Shown piece after piece: positions 8,867 to 16,592 of a DNA stretch of 64,000 bases. The notes beneath the pieces are model-generated. The model had not been told where the DNA came from, ran no database searches, and was given only the letters and a program-made list of their open reading frames with translations. The translations under genes were made by a program, and so were the position numbers. This DNA comes from Marmoricola sp. OAE513 (lineage in GTDB: Bacteria; Actinomycetota; Actinomycetes; Propionibacteriales; Nocardioidaceae): assembly GCF_040546585.1 (NCBI RefSeq), contig NZ_JBEPOC010000001.1, forward strand, positions 2,170,001 to 2,234,000, written 5' to 3'. How positions within the stretch are numbered: position 1 is the stretch's first letter; every line of letters starts with the position of its first letter.

Positions 8867-9327
8867 CGCCCGGCCGACCACGGGAAGTCGACCCACAGCT
8901 CGGTCGACTTCCACACGAAGTCCGGCTTGACGACCGAACGGGCCTTCTCGTAGACGACTGCGACCCGGGCCTCCGCGACGTGGTCGGCGATGAACTCCTG
9001 GACGTGAGCGAGCGTCAGGCCGGTGTCGGCGATGTCGTCGGCGATGAGCACCTTCAGGCCGTCGAGCTCGACGGCGTCCGGGGTGGGAGGCAGCAGGATC
9101 GGGACCGGGAGCCGGGTGTCGACGCCGGTGTAGAACTCGACGTTCACCGCGGAAAGGTTCTTCACGTCCAGCGCGTAGCCGAGACCCATCCCGAGCGCGA
9201 GTCCGCCCCGGGCCACGGAGAGCACCAGGTCGGGTTCGAACCCGCTGTCGAGGACCTGGCGGGCCAGCGCAGGCACGACCACCTCGCCGAAGGTCGCCCA
9301 GGTCAGGATCTCGCGTTCGTCGGACAC
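8863..9327 (-). CDS. Phosphoribosyltransferase (purine PRT-like)
   Basis: A 154-residue type I phosphoribosyltransferase. The PRPP-binding motif is VLIADDIADTGLTL (residues about 96-109), with an upstream VARGGLALG loop that would bind pyrophosphate. Size and fold suggest a xanthine/guanine or hypoxanthine salvage enzyme, but the base-recognition hood is not diagnostic. Start GTG 9327 is chosen because CAGACT (9335-9340, minus strand) ends 7 nt upstream. It converges on the catalase-like gene with a 4-bp overlap. Confidence 0.85.
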   Translation of the reverse strand: MSDEREILTWATFGEVVVPALARQVLDSGFEPDLVLSVARGGLALGMGLGYALDVKNLSAVNVEFYTGVDTRLPVPILLPPTPDAVELDGLKVLIADDIADTGLTLAHVQEFIADHVAEARVAVVYEKARSVVKPDFVWKSTELWVDFPWSAGR

Positions 9328-9379
9328 GAGCGGGAGTCTGGCACCTGCAGGTGACGACCAGGTTTCACGAGGGCCGGGA

Positions 9380-9994
9380 TCAGCTGCGCCGGCTGAGCGC
9401 CGCGAACAGGCCTTCGGCCGTCTCCACGAGCTCGGCAGGGGTCAGCTCGACGTCGCCGTTGAGCCAGGAGGCGACCAGCTCGCTGAAACCGGCGATGTAG
9501 ACGAGCCCGTGCACCCGGGCGCGGGCGGCGGGCCACGCGTGGTCGCCGTACAGCTCGGAGGCCTCACGGGCGACGAAGTCGGCGAAGACGCTGAGCAGCT
9601 CGTTGCGCCGGGCGCGCAGACGAGGATTGGCGCTCGCGTGGATGACGGCGACTCGCACTTTCGCCGGGGAGTCGGTGACCATGTCGACGATCGCCTGCAT
9701 CACCGCGTGCACCCGGGACTCGGGATCGCCCGGCGTGCTCTCGATGACGCTGGTGGCGAGTGCCAGGATCTCCTCGCAGACGCTGTCCAGCGCCGCGAGC
9801 ATCGCGTCGTCCAGCCCGGTGAAGCTCTCGTAGAAGTAGCGTTCGGTCAGCCCCGCCTCGACGCACACCGCGGTCATCGTCGCGTGCGCCTCTCCGCTGG
9901 TGGCCAGCACGGAGATGGTCGCGTCGACCAGACGCTGCCGCCGTTCGGCGACGCGCTCGGTCGCGGTCTTGCCCCCGTAGCTGCGTTCGGTCAT
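9380..9994 (-). CDS. TetR-family regulator of the CYP136-type locus
   Basis: A 204-residue TetR repressor. The helix-turn-helix is near residues 30-65 (TMTAVCVEAGLTERYFYESF) and the rest is the all-helical ligand-binding domain, ending with SWLNGDVELTPAELVETAEG. It is divergent from the P450 gene with 45 bp between starts, and a 20-bp palindrome lies over the P450 start. Mycobacterial CYP136 also has a TetR gene beside it (Rv3058c), which supports local autoregulation and P450 control. Ligand unknown. Confidence 0.9.
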   Translation of the reverse strand: MTERSYGGKTATERVAERRQRLVDATISVLATSGEAHATMTAVCVEAGLTERYFYESFTGLDDAMLAALDSVCEEILALATSVIESTPGDPESRVHAVMQAIVDMVTDSPAKVRVAVIHASANPRLRARRNELLSVFADFVAREASELYGDHAWPAARARVHGLVYIAGFSELVASWLNGDVELTPAELVETAEGLFAALSRRS

Positions 9995-10003
9995 CCGGAC
10001 ACC

Positions 10004-10032
10004 TTGACGGATCCGGGCTGGTGACACAAACT
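10004..10032 (+). promoter_or_regulatory. Promoter of the CYP136-type P450 gene
   Basis: TTGACG (10004-10009) and CAAACT (10027-10032) are separated by 17 bp, a near-ideal housekeeping promoter. The -10 box ends 7 nt before ATG 10040, so the transcript is probably leaderless. Confidence 0.6.
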
Positions 10033-10050
10033 GACAGGAATGTCTGTCAG
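10031..10050. promoter_or_regulatory. Palindromic TetR operator over the P450 start
   Basis: CTGACAG (10031-10037), six bases, then CTGTCAG (10044-10050): perfect 7-bp inverted arms. It covers the end of the -10 box, the predicted transcription start and the start codon of the P450 gene, where a bound dimer would block initiation. Confidence 0.65.
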
Positions 10051-11383
10051 ATCTGTTCCGCGTCGCCGGCGCCTCCCGTTCCTGGGCGGGACCCTCGCCT
10101 ACATCAAGGACCCGCTCGCGATGATGAGCGACCACTACGAGCGCTTCGGTCCGGTCTCGCACATGTACTTCATCGGCAAGCGTTGGACCGTGCTGCTCGG
10201 TCCGGACGCCTGCGGCGAAGCCCTGCGGAACCCCGACAAGGCGTTCGCCAACAAGCCCGGGTGGGGTGAGCTCGTCGGGCCGTTCTTCGACGGCGGGCTG
10301 ATGCTCCTGGACTTCGAGGAGCACCACCGGCACCGACGGCTGATGCAGGAGGCGTTCACCCGCGACCGGCTCTCGACGTACACGGCGGCTCTCGGTCCAG
10401 CTGTCGCCGCCGGCCTCGACGCCTGGGAGCCCGAGCCCGGGTTCCGGGCCTACCCGGCGCTGAAGGACCTCACCCTGGACCTCGCCACCCAGGTCTTCAT
10501 GGGGGGCGTCGAGCTGACCGACCCCGGCGAGCTCGACCGGGTCAACCGTGCCTTCATCGACTGCGTCCAGGCGGCGACGGCCTTCGTCCGCCTGCCGGTC
10601 GCGGTCCCCTTCACCCGCTGGGGGAGGGGGCTGCGCGGGCGGCGGCTGCTGGAGGAGTTCCTCGGCCGGCACCTGCCTGCCAAGCGCGCGGCCGAGGGCG
10701 ACGACCTGTTCTCGGTGCTCTGCCACCTGTCCGAGGACGGCGACGCCTACAGCGACGCGGACGTCGTCAACCACATGATCTTCCTGCTGATGGCCGCGCA
10801 CGACACCTCGACGATCACCACGTCCACGGCGATGCAGTACCTGGGTCAGCACCCGGAGTGGCAGCAGCGCCTGCGGGAGGAGGCGGCGCACCTCGGGGAC
10901 AACCCGACGCTCGACGAGCTCGACGCGCTCCCCAGCTTCGACCTGGTGATGAAGGAGTGCCTGCGGCTGCTTCCGCCGGTCCCGGTGCTCGCCCGGAAGA
11001 CGGTGAAGGACACCGAGGTCCTGGGCGAGCCGATCCCGGCGGGCCGGCTCACGGCGGTGATGGTGCACCTGCAGCACCACCAGCCCGAGCTCTGGCCCGA
11101 CCCGGAGCGCTTCGACCCGGAGCGCTTCGCCGAGCACCGCCGCGAGGACAAGGTGCACCGGCACGCCTGGGAGCCGTTCGGGGGCGGCGTGCACAAGTGC
11201 CTCGGCATGTTCTTCGCCGGTGCCGAGGTGAAGCTGATCCTGCACCACCTGCTGCGTCGCTTCGAGTGGACCGTCTCCCCGTCGTACGTCGCGCCCCTGA
11301 ACTACTACTCGCTCCCGTTCCCGAACGACGGACAACCCGTCGACCTCGTTCCCTTGAACACCGACCTGAGGACACACGCATGA
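10040..11383 (+). CDS. Cytochrome P450, CYP136-like
   Basis: A 447-residue haem monooxygenase. Seen: I-helix AAHDTS (residues 252-257), ExxR as E306-R309 in KECLRL, and the haem loop FGGGVHKCLG with Cys387. The N-terminal third carries GPFFDGGLMLLDFEEHHRHR, a stretch I recall being nearly the same in M. tuberculosis CYP136 (Rv3059). That protein is flanked by TetR and SDR genes, as here. The protein is shorter at the N-terminus than my memory of the mycobacterial enzyme. Natural substrate is unknown; a lipid or terpenoid is likely. The next gene overlaps at ATGA. Confidence 0.9.
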   Translation: MSVRSVPRRRRLPFLGGTLAYIKDPLAMMSDHYERFGPVSHMYFIGKRWTVLLGPDACGEALRNPDKAFANKPGWGELVGPFFDGGLMLLDFEEHHRHRRLMQEAFTRDRLSTYTAALGPAVAAGLDAWEPEPGFRAYPALKDLTLDLATQVFMGGVELTDPGELDRVNRAFIDCVQAATAFVRLPVAVPFTRWGRGLRGRRLLEEFLGRHLPAKRAAEGDDLFSVLCHLSEDGDAYSDADVVNHMIFLLMAAHDTSTITTSTAMQYLGQHPEWQQRLREEAAHLGDNPTLDELDALPSFDLVMKECLRLLPPVPVLARKTVKDTEVLGEPIPAGRLTAVMVHLQHHQPELWPDPERFDPERFAEHRREDKVHRHAWEPFGGGVHKCLGMFFAGAEVKLILHHLLRRFEWTVSPSYVAPLNYYSLPFPNDGQPVDLVPLNTDLRTHA

Positions 11384-12216
11384 AGACCGAGATCGCAGGA
11401 CTTTCCATCGTCGTGACCGGAGGGGCTCGAGGCATCGGTCTCGCCACCGTGGAGCGTCTCGCCCGGTCCGGCGCGCGCGTCGCGATCGGAGACCTGGACG
11501 CCGATCTGGCCGCGAGTGCCGCGCGCGAGGTCGCAGGGCGTACCGGCGCGACGGTCCTCTCCGCTCGGCTGGACGTCACCGATGCGGCGTCGTGGTCCAC
11601 GTTCCTCGCCGAGGTCGCCGAGGTCGGCCCGGTCGACGTGCTGGTCAACAACGCGGGCATCATGCCCCTGGGATCGCTGCTCAAGGAGGACGCCGCGATC
11701 ACCGACGCGATCATCGACGTCAACGTGCACGGCGTCATCAACGGCACCAAAGCAGTCGGGCCCGGCATGGCGGACCGCGGGCGGGGTCACATCGTCAACG
11801 TCGCCTCAGCGGTCGGTCGGGTGGCCGTCCCCAACGGGGCGACCTACTCCGCGTCGAAGTTCGCCGTCGTCGGGTTCTCCGAGGCGACCAGGGCGGAGCT
11901 CGGCCCGCAAGGGATCGATGTCAGCCTGGTGCTGCCGACCGTCGTCCTGACCGAGCTCGCGTCCGGCGTGCCTGCCGCACGCGGGGTGAAGCCCGTGACC
12001 GCCGACGACGTCGCCGAGGTCATCGAGGCAACGATCCGCAAGCCCAAGGCCGAGACCTGGGTGCCGCGCTACAGCCAGACCATCGTGAAGTCTGCGAACC
12101 TGATGCCGCGCCGGCTCAAGGAGGGCATGGCTCGCCTGATGAAGGCCGACAGCGTGCTCGCCGACGCCGACCAGTCGGCACGGGCGGCTTACGAGGAGCG
12201 GATCCGACGGGGCTGA
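11380..12216 (+). CDS. Short-chain dehydrogenase/reductase
   Basis: A 278-residue SDR. The Rossmann motif TGGARGIG is at 13-20, NNAG follows in VLVNNAGIMPLG, and the catalytic YSASK lies near residue 150. A basic C-terminal extension (MPRRLKEGMARLMKAD) goes beyond the usual 250 residues and may bind membrane or partner. It is translationally coupled to the P450 gene by an ATGA overlap, so it probably oxidises the alcohol that the P450 makes (inference). A similar SDR (Rv3057c) accompanies mycobacterial CYP136. Confidence 0.9.
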   Translation: MKTEIAGLSIVVTGGARGIGLATVERLARSGARVAIGDLDADLAASAAREVAGRTGATVLSARLDVTDAASWSTFLAEVAEVGPVDVLVNNAGIMPLGSLLKEDAAITDAIIDVNVHGVINGTKAVGPGMADRGRGHIVNVASAVGRVAVPNGATYSASKFAVVGFSEATRAELGPQGIDVSLVLPTVVLTELASGVPAARGVKPVTADDVAEVIEATIRKPKAETWVPRYSQTIVKSANLMPRRLKEGMARLMKADSVLADADQSARAAYEERIRRG

Positions 12217-12226
12217 TCCGCGGGGG

Positions 12227-12784
12227 CTAGCCGAGTCCCACCACGGCCCGCGCCGTACGACGGAACGTCTCGGCGACCGCGTCGCCGTCCAGGTAGACCC
12301 CGACCAGCGCCGCGTCGCGCAGCAGCACGAGCGACCCAGCGATCTCGATCGGGTGGGCCACCTCGGCAGCGGTGAGCACGGCCGTGAGGGTCTCGCGGAA
12401 CCACGTCCGGTGCTGCTCGATGATGCTGCGGATCTCGCCGTCCGCGTCCGGGTACTCCGCAGCGGCGTTGATGAACGGGCAACCACGGCGGTGGTAGCGC
12501 TGCGCGTCGTCGGCGATGCCGTCGATGACCCGGCCGACCAGCTCGGCCGGCGTACCGCCCGCTGCGCCTGCCGCCTCGAAGTAGCCGCGGATGATCGCGT
12601 CCTCGCGCTGCAGGTACGCCGCGACCAGCGCCTCCTTGCCGGGGAAGTGCCGGTACATGGTCGCCCGGGTGGTCTCGGCCTCGGCGAGGATCCGGTCCAC
12701 TCCTACGCCCTTGATGCCTTCGGCGTAGAAGAGCCCGGCGGCCGTCTCCAGGAGGCGGTCTCGCGGTGATGTGGTCGGCGTCAC
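12227..12784 (-). CDS. TetR-family regulator
   Basis: A 185-residue TetR protein with HTH around residues 27-60 (VDRILAEAETTRATMYRHF) and a TetR_C-type ligand domain containing RRGCPFINAAAEYPD, a sequence typical of the AcrR/YxaF subgroup. Start GTG 12784 is set by TAGGAT (12791-12796, minus strand) 6 nt upstream. It is divergent from the alpha/beta hydrolase gene, and a 22-bp palindrome lies in the shared region, so it should control that hydrolase and perhaps itself. Confidence 0.9.
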   Translation of the reverse strand: MTPTTSPRDRLLETAAGLFYAEGIKGVGVDRILAEAETTRATMYRHFPGKEALVAAYLQREDAIIRGYFEAAGAAGGTPAELVGRVIDGIADDAQRYHRRGCPFINAAAEYPDADGEIRSIIEQHRTWFRETLTAVLTAAEVAHPIEIAGSLVLLRDAALVGVYLDGDAVAETFRRTARAVVGLG

Positions 12785-12807
12785 TGACGAATCCTATCGA
12801 CGGGGGC

Positions 12808-12858
12808 TTGACGGAGGGGGCCCGGGAATGTCTATAGTAGAACGAACGTTCTTTCTAC
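12808..12858 (+). promoter_or_regulatory. Promoter and palindromic operator of the alpha/beta hydrolase gene
   Basis: TTGACG (12808-12813) and TATAGT (12833-12838) form the promoter with 19-bp spacing. A 22-bp palindrome follows at 12837-12858: GTAGAA and GAAC pair with GTTC and TTCTAC with one mismatched pair (C12843/T12852). It covers the transcription start, a classical TetR block site. A small palindrome GAACGTTC is at its centre. Confidence 0.7.
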
Positions 12859-12893
12859 ACAAGAAATGAACACAACCGACAAGGAGCAAGGCC

Positions 12894-13781
12894 ATGAACG
12901 CGAACACCAACAACACCCAGGGAACCGTCGCCACCATCTCCGCCCGCGAGGCCGCCGAGGTCGCCGCCGCCAACGCGTCCGGCAAGCAGCCGGTCGTCTT
13001 CGTCCACGGCCTGTGGCTGCTGGCCGAGAGCTGGAACGCCTGGCGCGAGTACTTCGAGGCAGCGGGCTACAGCACCGTCGCCGTCGACTGGCCCGCCGAC
13101 CAGGGCTCCTTCGCCGAGGCCCACGCGAACGCCGACTCGCTCGCCGGCACCTCGGTCCCCGACGTCGCCGACCACATCGCCGAGGTCATCGCCGGGCTGG
13201 ACGAGAAGCCGGTCGTGATCGGCCACAGCTTCGGTGGCCTGCTGGTGCAGATCATCGCCGGCCGCGGGATCGCCGCCGCGACGATCACCATCGACCCGGC
13301 CCCCAGCCAGGGCGTGCTGCCGCTGCCGTTCTCCGCACTCAAGGCGGCCTTCCCCGTGCTGGGCAACCCGCTGAACTACGGCAGGACCGTCACCCTGACG
13401 TTCGACGAGTTCCGGTTCGGCTTCGCCAACGCCGTCTCCGAGGAGGAGGCACGTCACCTCTACGAGACCGCGCACACCCCGGCGCCGGGACGCCCGCTGT
13501 TCCAGGCGGCGACGGCCAACTTCAACCCCTGGGCCAAGACCAAGGCCGCGAAGAAGAACGTGGACCGTGGCCCGATGCTCGTGGTCTCGGGGGAGAACGA
13601 CAACATCGTCCCCTTCGCGATGGCGAACGCGGCCTACAAGAAGCAGGCCAAGAACGCCGCTGCGGCCACCGAGTTCGTCGAGATCCCCGGCGTAGGCCAC
13701 TCGCTGATCATCGACAGCAGCTGGCGGCTCGTCGCCGATGCCGCGCTGGAGTTCCTCACCAAGCAGGGCGTCACCGCTTGA
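12894..13781 (+). CDS. Alpha/beta hydrolase
   Basis: A 295-residue alpha/beta-hydrolase-fold enzyme. Oxyanion segment VFVHGLWL, nucleophile elbow GHSFGG (Ser near residue 106), acid in SGENDNIVP and catalytic His in GVGHSLI are all present. No signal peptide. Start ATG 12894 has AAGGAGCAAGG upstream; an ATG at 12866 is out of frame. Likely a lactone or ester hydrolase, or a dehalogenase-like enzyme; the family does not settle it. Expression is probably induced by the ligand of the divergent TetR protein. Confidence 0.88.
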   Translation: MNANTNNTQGTVATISAREAAEVAAANASGKQPVVFVHGLWLLAESWNAWREYFEAAGYSTVAVDWPADQGSFAEAHANADSLAGTSVPDVADHIAEVIAGLDEKPVVIGHSFGGLLVQIIAGRGIAAATITIDPAPSQGVLPLPFSALKAAFPVLGNPLNYGRTVTLTFDEFRFGFANAVSEEEARHLYETAHTPAPGRPLFQAATANFNPWAKTKAAKKNVDRGPMLVVSGENDNIVPFAMANAAYKKQAKNAAAATEFVEIPGVGHSLIIDSSWRLVADAALEFLTKQGVTA

Positions 13782-13787
13782 GCCCGG

Positions 13788-13846
13788 TAGTCCCCACCGA
13801 AAAGCACCTGATCCGTCGTCGGACAGGTGCTTCTCGGTGGGGACTA
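13788..13846. terminator. Long perfect hairpin, probable terminator
   Basis: Arms 13788-13810 and 13824-13846 pair over 23 bp with one mismatch (start TAGTCCCCACCGA, end TCGGTGGGGACTA) around a 13-nt loop. It begins 7 nt after the hydrolase stop and precedes the purD promoter. No U-tract follows, as is common in high-GC actinobacteria. Confidence 0.7.
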
Positions 13847-13888
13847 TCCGTTACTGGTCGGGGTTCGGGGCAGCGGTGCCGCGGCAGA

Positions 13889-13894
13889 TAGGGT
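13889..13894 (+). promoter_or_regulatory. -10 box TAGGGT of purD
   Basis: TAGGGT ends 8 nt before GTG 13903, consistent with a leaderless or near-leaderless purDB transcript and leaving no room for a riboswitch. Confidence 0.5.
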
Positions 13895-13902
13895 TAGGCC
13901 GC

Positions 13903-15159
13903 GTGAAGACACTCGTGATCGGTACCGGTGGCCGCGAGCACGCCCTCGCCCTGGCCCTGTCGCGGGACCCCTCGGTGACCGAGGTCCACGCCGCGCCCGG
14001 GAACCCCGGCATCGCCGACGTCGCCACCCTGCACCCGGTGGACCAGCTGAACCCTGTCGAGGTCGCCGACCTCGCCGAGCGCCTCGGCGTGGACCTCGTC
14101 GTGGTCGGACCGGAAGCGCCTCTGGTTGCCGGTGTCGCCGACGCCGTCCGCGAGCGCGGGATCTCCTGCTTCGGCCCGTCCGCGGAGGCGGCCCAGCTCG
14201 AGGGGTCGAAGGCCTTCGCGAAGGACGTGATGGCCGCCGCCGAGGTGCCGACCGCGCTCGCCTACGTCTGCTCCACCCAGGCCGAGATCGAGGAAGCGCT
14301 CGACGCGTTCGGAGCGCCGTACGTCGTCAAGGACGACGGTCTCGCTGCCGGCAAGGGCGTGGTGGTCACCGATGACCGCGCCGAGGCGCTCGCGCACGCC
14401 CTGCAGTGCGACCGGGTCGTGATCGAGGAGTTCCTCGACGGCCCCGAGGTCTCCCTGTTCGCGATCACGGACGGCAGCACGGTCTTCCCGCTGCAGCCGG
14501 CCCAGGACTTCAAACGCATCTTCAACGACGACGAGGGGCCCAACACCGGGGGCATGGGTGCGTACACGCCCCTGCCATGGGCTCCCGAGGGCCTCGTCGA
14601 GGAGGTCCTCGAACGTGTCCTGCAGCCGACCGTCGACGAGCTCGCCCGTCGCGGCACCATCTTCTCCGGCCTTCTGTACGCCGGACTCGCGCTGACCAAG
14701 CGCGGCGTGAAGGTGATCGAGTTCAACGCCCGCTTCGGCGACCCCGAGACCCAGCCGCTGATGGCGCTGCTCGACTCGCCGCTCGGCGTCCTGCTCAAGG
14801 CTGCTGCCGACGGCGAGCTGCACGTGACCGAGCCGCCGCGCTGGAAGTCCGGCTCGGCCCTGGCCGTCGTGATGGCCAGCGCCGGTTACCCGGAGTCCTC
14901 CCGCAACGGCGACGTCATCCTCGGGACCGACGCTGCCCAGAGGCCGGCAGAGTGCGACGTGATCCACGCCGGTACCGCGCTGGTCGACGGCAACCTGGTC
15001 ACCGCTGGTGGCCGTGTCCTGGCGGTCACTGCCGTGGGCAAGGACCTCGACGACGCCCGGGCCAAGGCCTACGCGGGTGTCGGGGCGATCGAGTTCGACG
15101 GTGCGCAGTTCCGCACCGACATCGCCGCGAAGGCGGCAGCAGGGGAGATCAAGGTATGA
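13903..15159 (+). CDS. purD: Phosphoribosylamine-glycine ligase (GARS)
   Basis: A 418-residue ATP-grasp enzyme that makes glycinamide ribonucleotide from phosphoribosylamine and glycine, step 2 of purine synthesis. Motifs: GTGGREHA at the N-terminus, GPEAPLVAGVAD, FGPSAEAAQLEGSKAFAK, the ATP-grasp VVKDDGLAAGKGVVV, and the metal site FNARFGDPETQPLM. Length is normal. Start GTG 13903 is chosen from the -10 box and because the Rossmann-like strand VKTLVIGTGGRE begins there. purB overlaps its stop at ATGA, so the pair is one operon. Confidence 0.97.
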   Translation: MKTLVIGTGGREHALALALSRDPSVTEVHAAPGNPGIADVATLHPVDQLNPVEVADLAERLGVDLVVVGPEAPLVAGVADAVRERGISCFGPSAEAAQLEGSKAFAKDVMAAAEVPTALAYVCSTQAEIEEALDAFGAPYVVKDDGLAAGKGVVVTDDRAEALAHALQCDRVVIEEFLDGPEVSLFAITDGSTVFPLQPAQDFKRIFNDDEGPNTGGMGAYTPLPWAPEGLVEEVLERVLQPTVDELARRGTIFSGLLYAGLALTKRGVKVIEFNARFGDPETQPLMALLDSPLGVLLKAAADGELHVTEPPRWKSGSALAVVMASAGYPESSRNGDVILGTDAAQRPAECDVIHAGTALVDGNLVTAGGRVLAVTAVGKDLDDARAKAYAGVGAIEFDGAQFRTDIAAKAAAGEIKV

Positions 15160-16586
15160 GCGGGTCCAACGCAGTTCCGAACGTCCTGGCCACCCGGTAC
15201 GCCGCCGCCGATCTGGCCGCGATCTGGTCGCCCGAGCACAAGATCGTCCTGGAGCGCCAGCTCTGGATCGCTGTGCTGAAGGCGCAGAAGGACCTCGGCA
15301 TCGACGTCCCCGACGGGGTCGTCGAGGCTTACGAGGCTGTCGTCGACCAGGTGGACCTCGACTCGATCGCCGCGCGCGAGCGGATCACCCGCCACGACGT
15401 GAAGGCGCGCATCGAGGAGTTCTGCGCGCTCGCCGGTCACGAGCACATCCACAAGGGGATGACCTCGCGCGACCTCACCGAGAACGTCGAGCAGCTGCAG
15501 ATCCTCTCCTCCCTCAGGCTCGTCCGCCAGCGCGTGGTGGCCACGCTGGCACGCCTCGGCAGGCTCGCGACCGAGCACGAGTCCCTCGTCATGGCCGGCC
15601 GTTCGCACAACGTAGCCGCCCAGGCGACCACGCTGGGCAAGCGGTTCGCGACGGTCGCCGACGAGATGCTCGTCGGTCTCTCGCGCCTGGACGACCTCGT
15701 GGGCCGCTACCCGCTGCGCGGTATCAAGGGCCCGATGGGCACCTCCCAGGACATGCTCGACCTGCTCGACGGCGACGCGACCAAGCTCGCGGCGCTCGAG
15801 GAGCGGGTCGCCGGTCACCTCGGTTTCGACGCGGTCCTCACCAGCGTCGGGCAGGTCTACCCTCGTTCGCTGGACTTCGACGTCGTCTCCGCCCTGGTGC
15901 AGATCGTCGCAGGCCCGTCGAACCTCGCGACGACCATCCGGCTGATGGCCGGCATCGAGCTGGTCACCGAGGGGTTCAAGGAAGGCCAGGTCGGCTCCTC
16001 GGCGATGCCGCACAAGATGAACACCCGTTCGTGCGAGCGGGTCAACGGACTCGCGGTCATCCTGCGCGGTCAGCTGTCGATGGTCGGCGAGCTCGCCGGC
16101 GACCAGTGGAACGAGGGCGACGTGTCCTGCTCGGTGGTGCGCCGGGTCGCGCTGCCCGACGCGTTCTTCGCCACCGACGGCCTGTTCCAGACCTTCCTCA
16201 CCGTGCTCGACGAGTTCGGTGCGTTCCCGGCCGTGATCCAGCGCGAGCTCGACCGCTACCTGCCGTTCCTCACCAGCACCAAGGTGCTGATGACCGCGGT
16301 GCGCAACGGCGTCGGTCGTGAGGAGGCGCACGAGGCGATCAAGGAGCACGCCGTCGGCGTCGCGTTGGAGATGCGCCAGGGCCTGGACAAGAACGACCTC
16401 TTCGACCGGCTCGCCGCGGACACCCGTCTCGGCCTGACCCGTGACCAGATCGCGGCGCTCGTCGCCGACCCGATCGAGTTCACCGGTGCCGCGGTCGACC
16501 AGGTGCAGGCCGTCGTACGCCGGGTCGAGGAGATCGTGAAGGCCGATCCCGACGCCGCGGCGTACGCACCAGGCGCGATCCTGTAG
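15156..16586 (+). CDS. purB: Adenylosuccinate lyase
   Basis: A 476-residue member of the fumarase/aspartase superfamily that cleaves SAICAR (step 8) and adenylosuccinate (AMP branch), releasing fumarate. The superfamily signature is SSAMPHKMN; the histidines in TRHDVKA and GKGMTSRDLTENV-like HKGMTSRDLTENV lie in the active-site segments. Somewhat longer than the compact Bacillus type but typical of actinobacteria. Translationally coupled to purD. It ends 6 bp from the converging sulfotransferase gene. Confidence 0.97.
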   Translation: MSGSNAVPNVLATRYAAADLAAIWSPEHKIVLERQLWIAVLKAQKDLGIDVPDGVVEAYEAVVDQVDLDSIAARERITRHDVKARIEEFCALAGHEHIHKGMTSRDLTENVEQLQILSSLRLVRQRVVATLARLGRLATEHESLVMAGRSHNVAAQATTLGKRFATVADEMLVGLSRLDDLVGRYPLRGIKGPMGTSQDMLDLLDGDATKLAALEERVAGHLGFDAVLTSVGQVYPRSLDFDVVSALVQIVAGPSNLATTIRLMAGIELVTEGFKEGQVGSSAMPHKMNTRSCERVNGLAVILRGQLSMVGELAGDQWNEGDVSCSVVRRVALPDAFFATDGLFQTFLTVLDEFGAFPAVIQRELDRYLPFLTSTKVLMTAVRNGVGREEAHEAIKEHAVGVALEMRQGLDKNDLFDRLAADTRLGLTRDQIAALVADPIEFTGAAVDQVQAVVRRVEEIVKADPDAAAYAPGAIL

Positions 16587-16592
16587 GTCGGC

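Noticed and set aside
9380-11377. A 665-codon minus-strand frame joining the TetR gene to DNA antisense to the P450
   Set aside because: Only the last 204 codons are TetR; the rest mirrors the P450 gene and lacks any family signal.
12866-13891. Alternative gene from ATG 12866 covering the hydrolase in another frame
   Set aside because: Its product is Arg-rich without domain; the 12894 frame has a ribosome site and the full alpha/beta hydrolase motifs.
13850-13903. Purine riboswitch before purD (also considered for purC, purL, purF)
   Set aside because: The -10 boxes lie 6-8 nt before the start codons, leaving no leader RNA for an aptamer.
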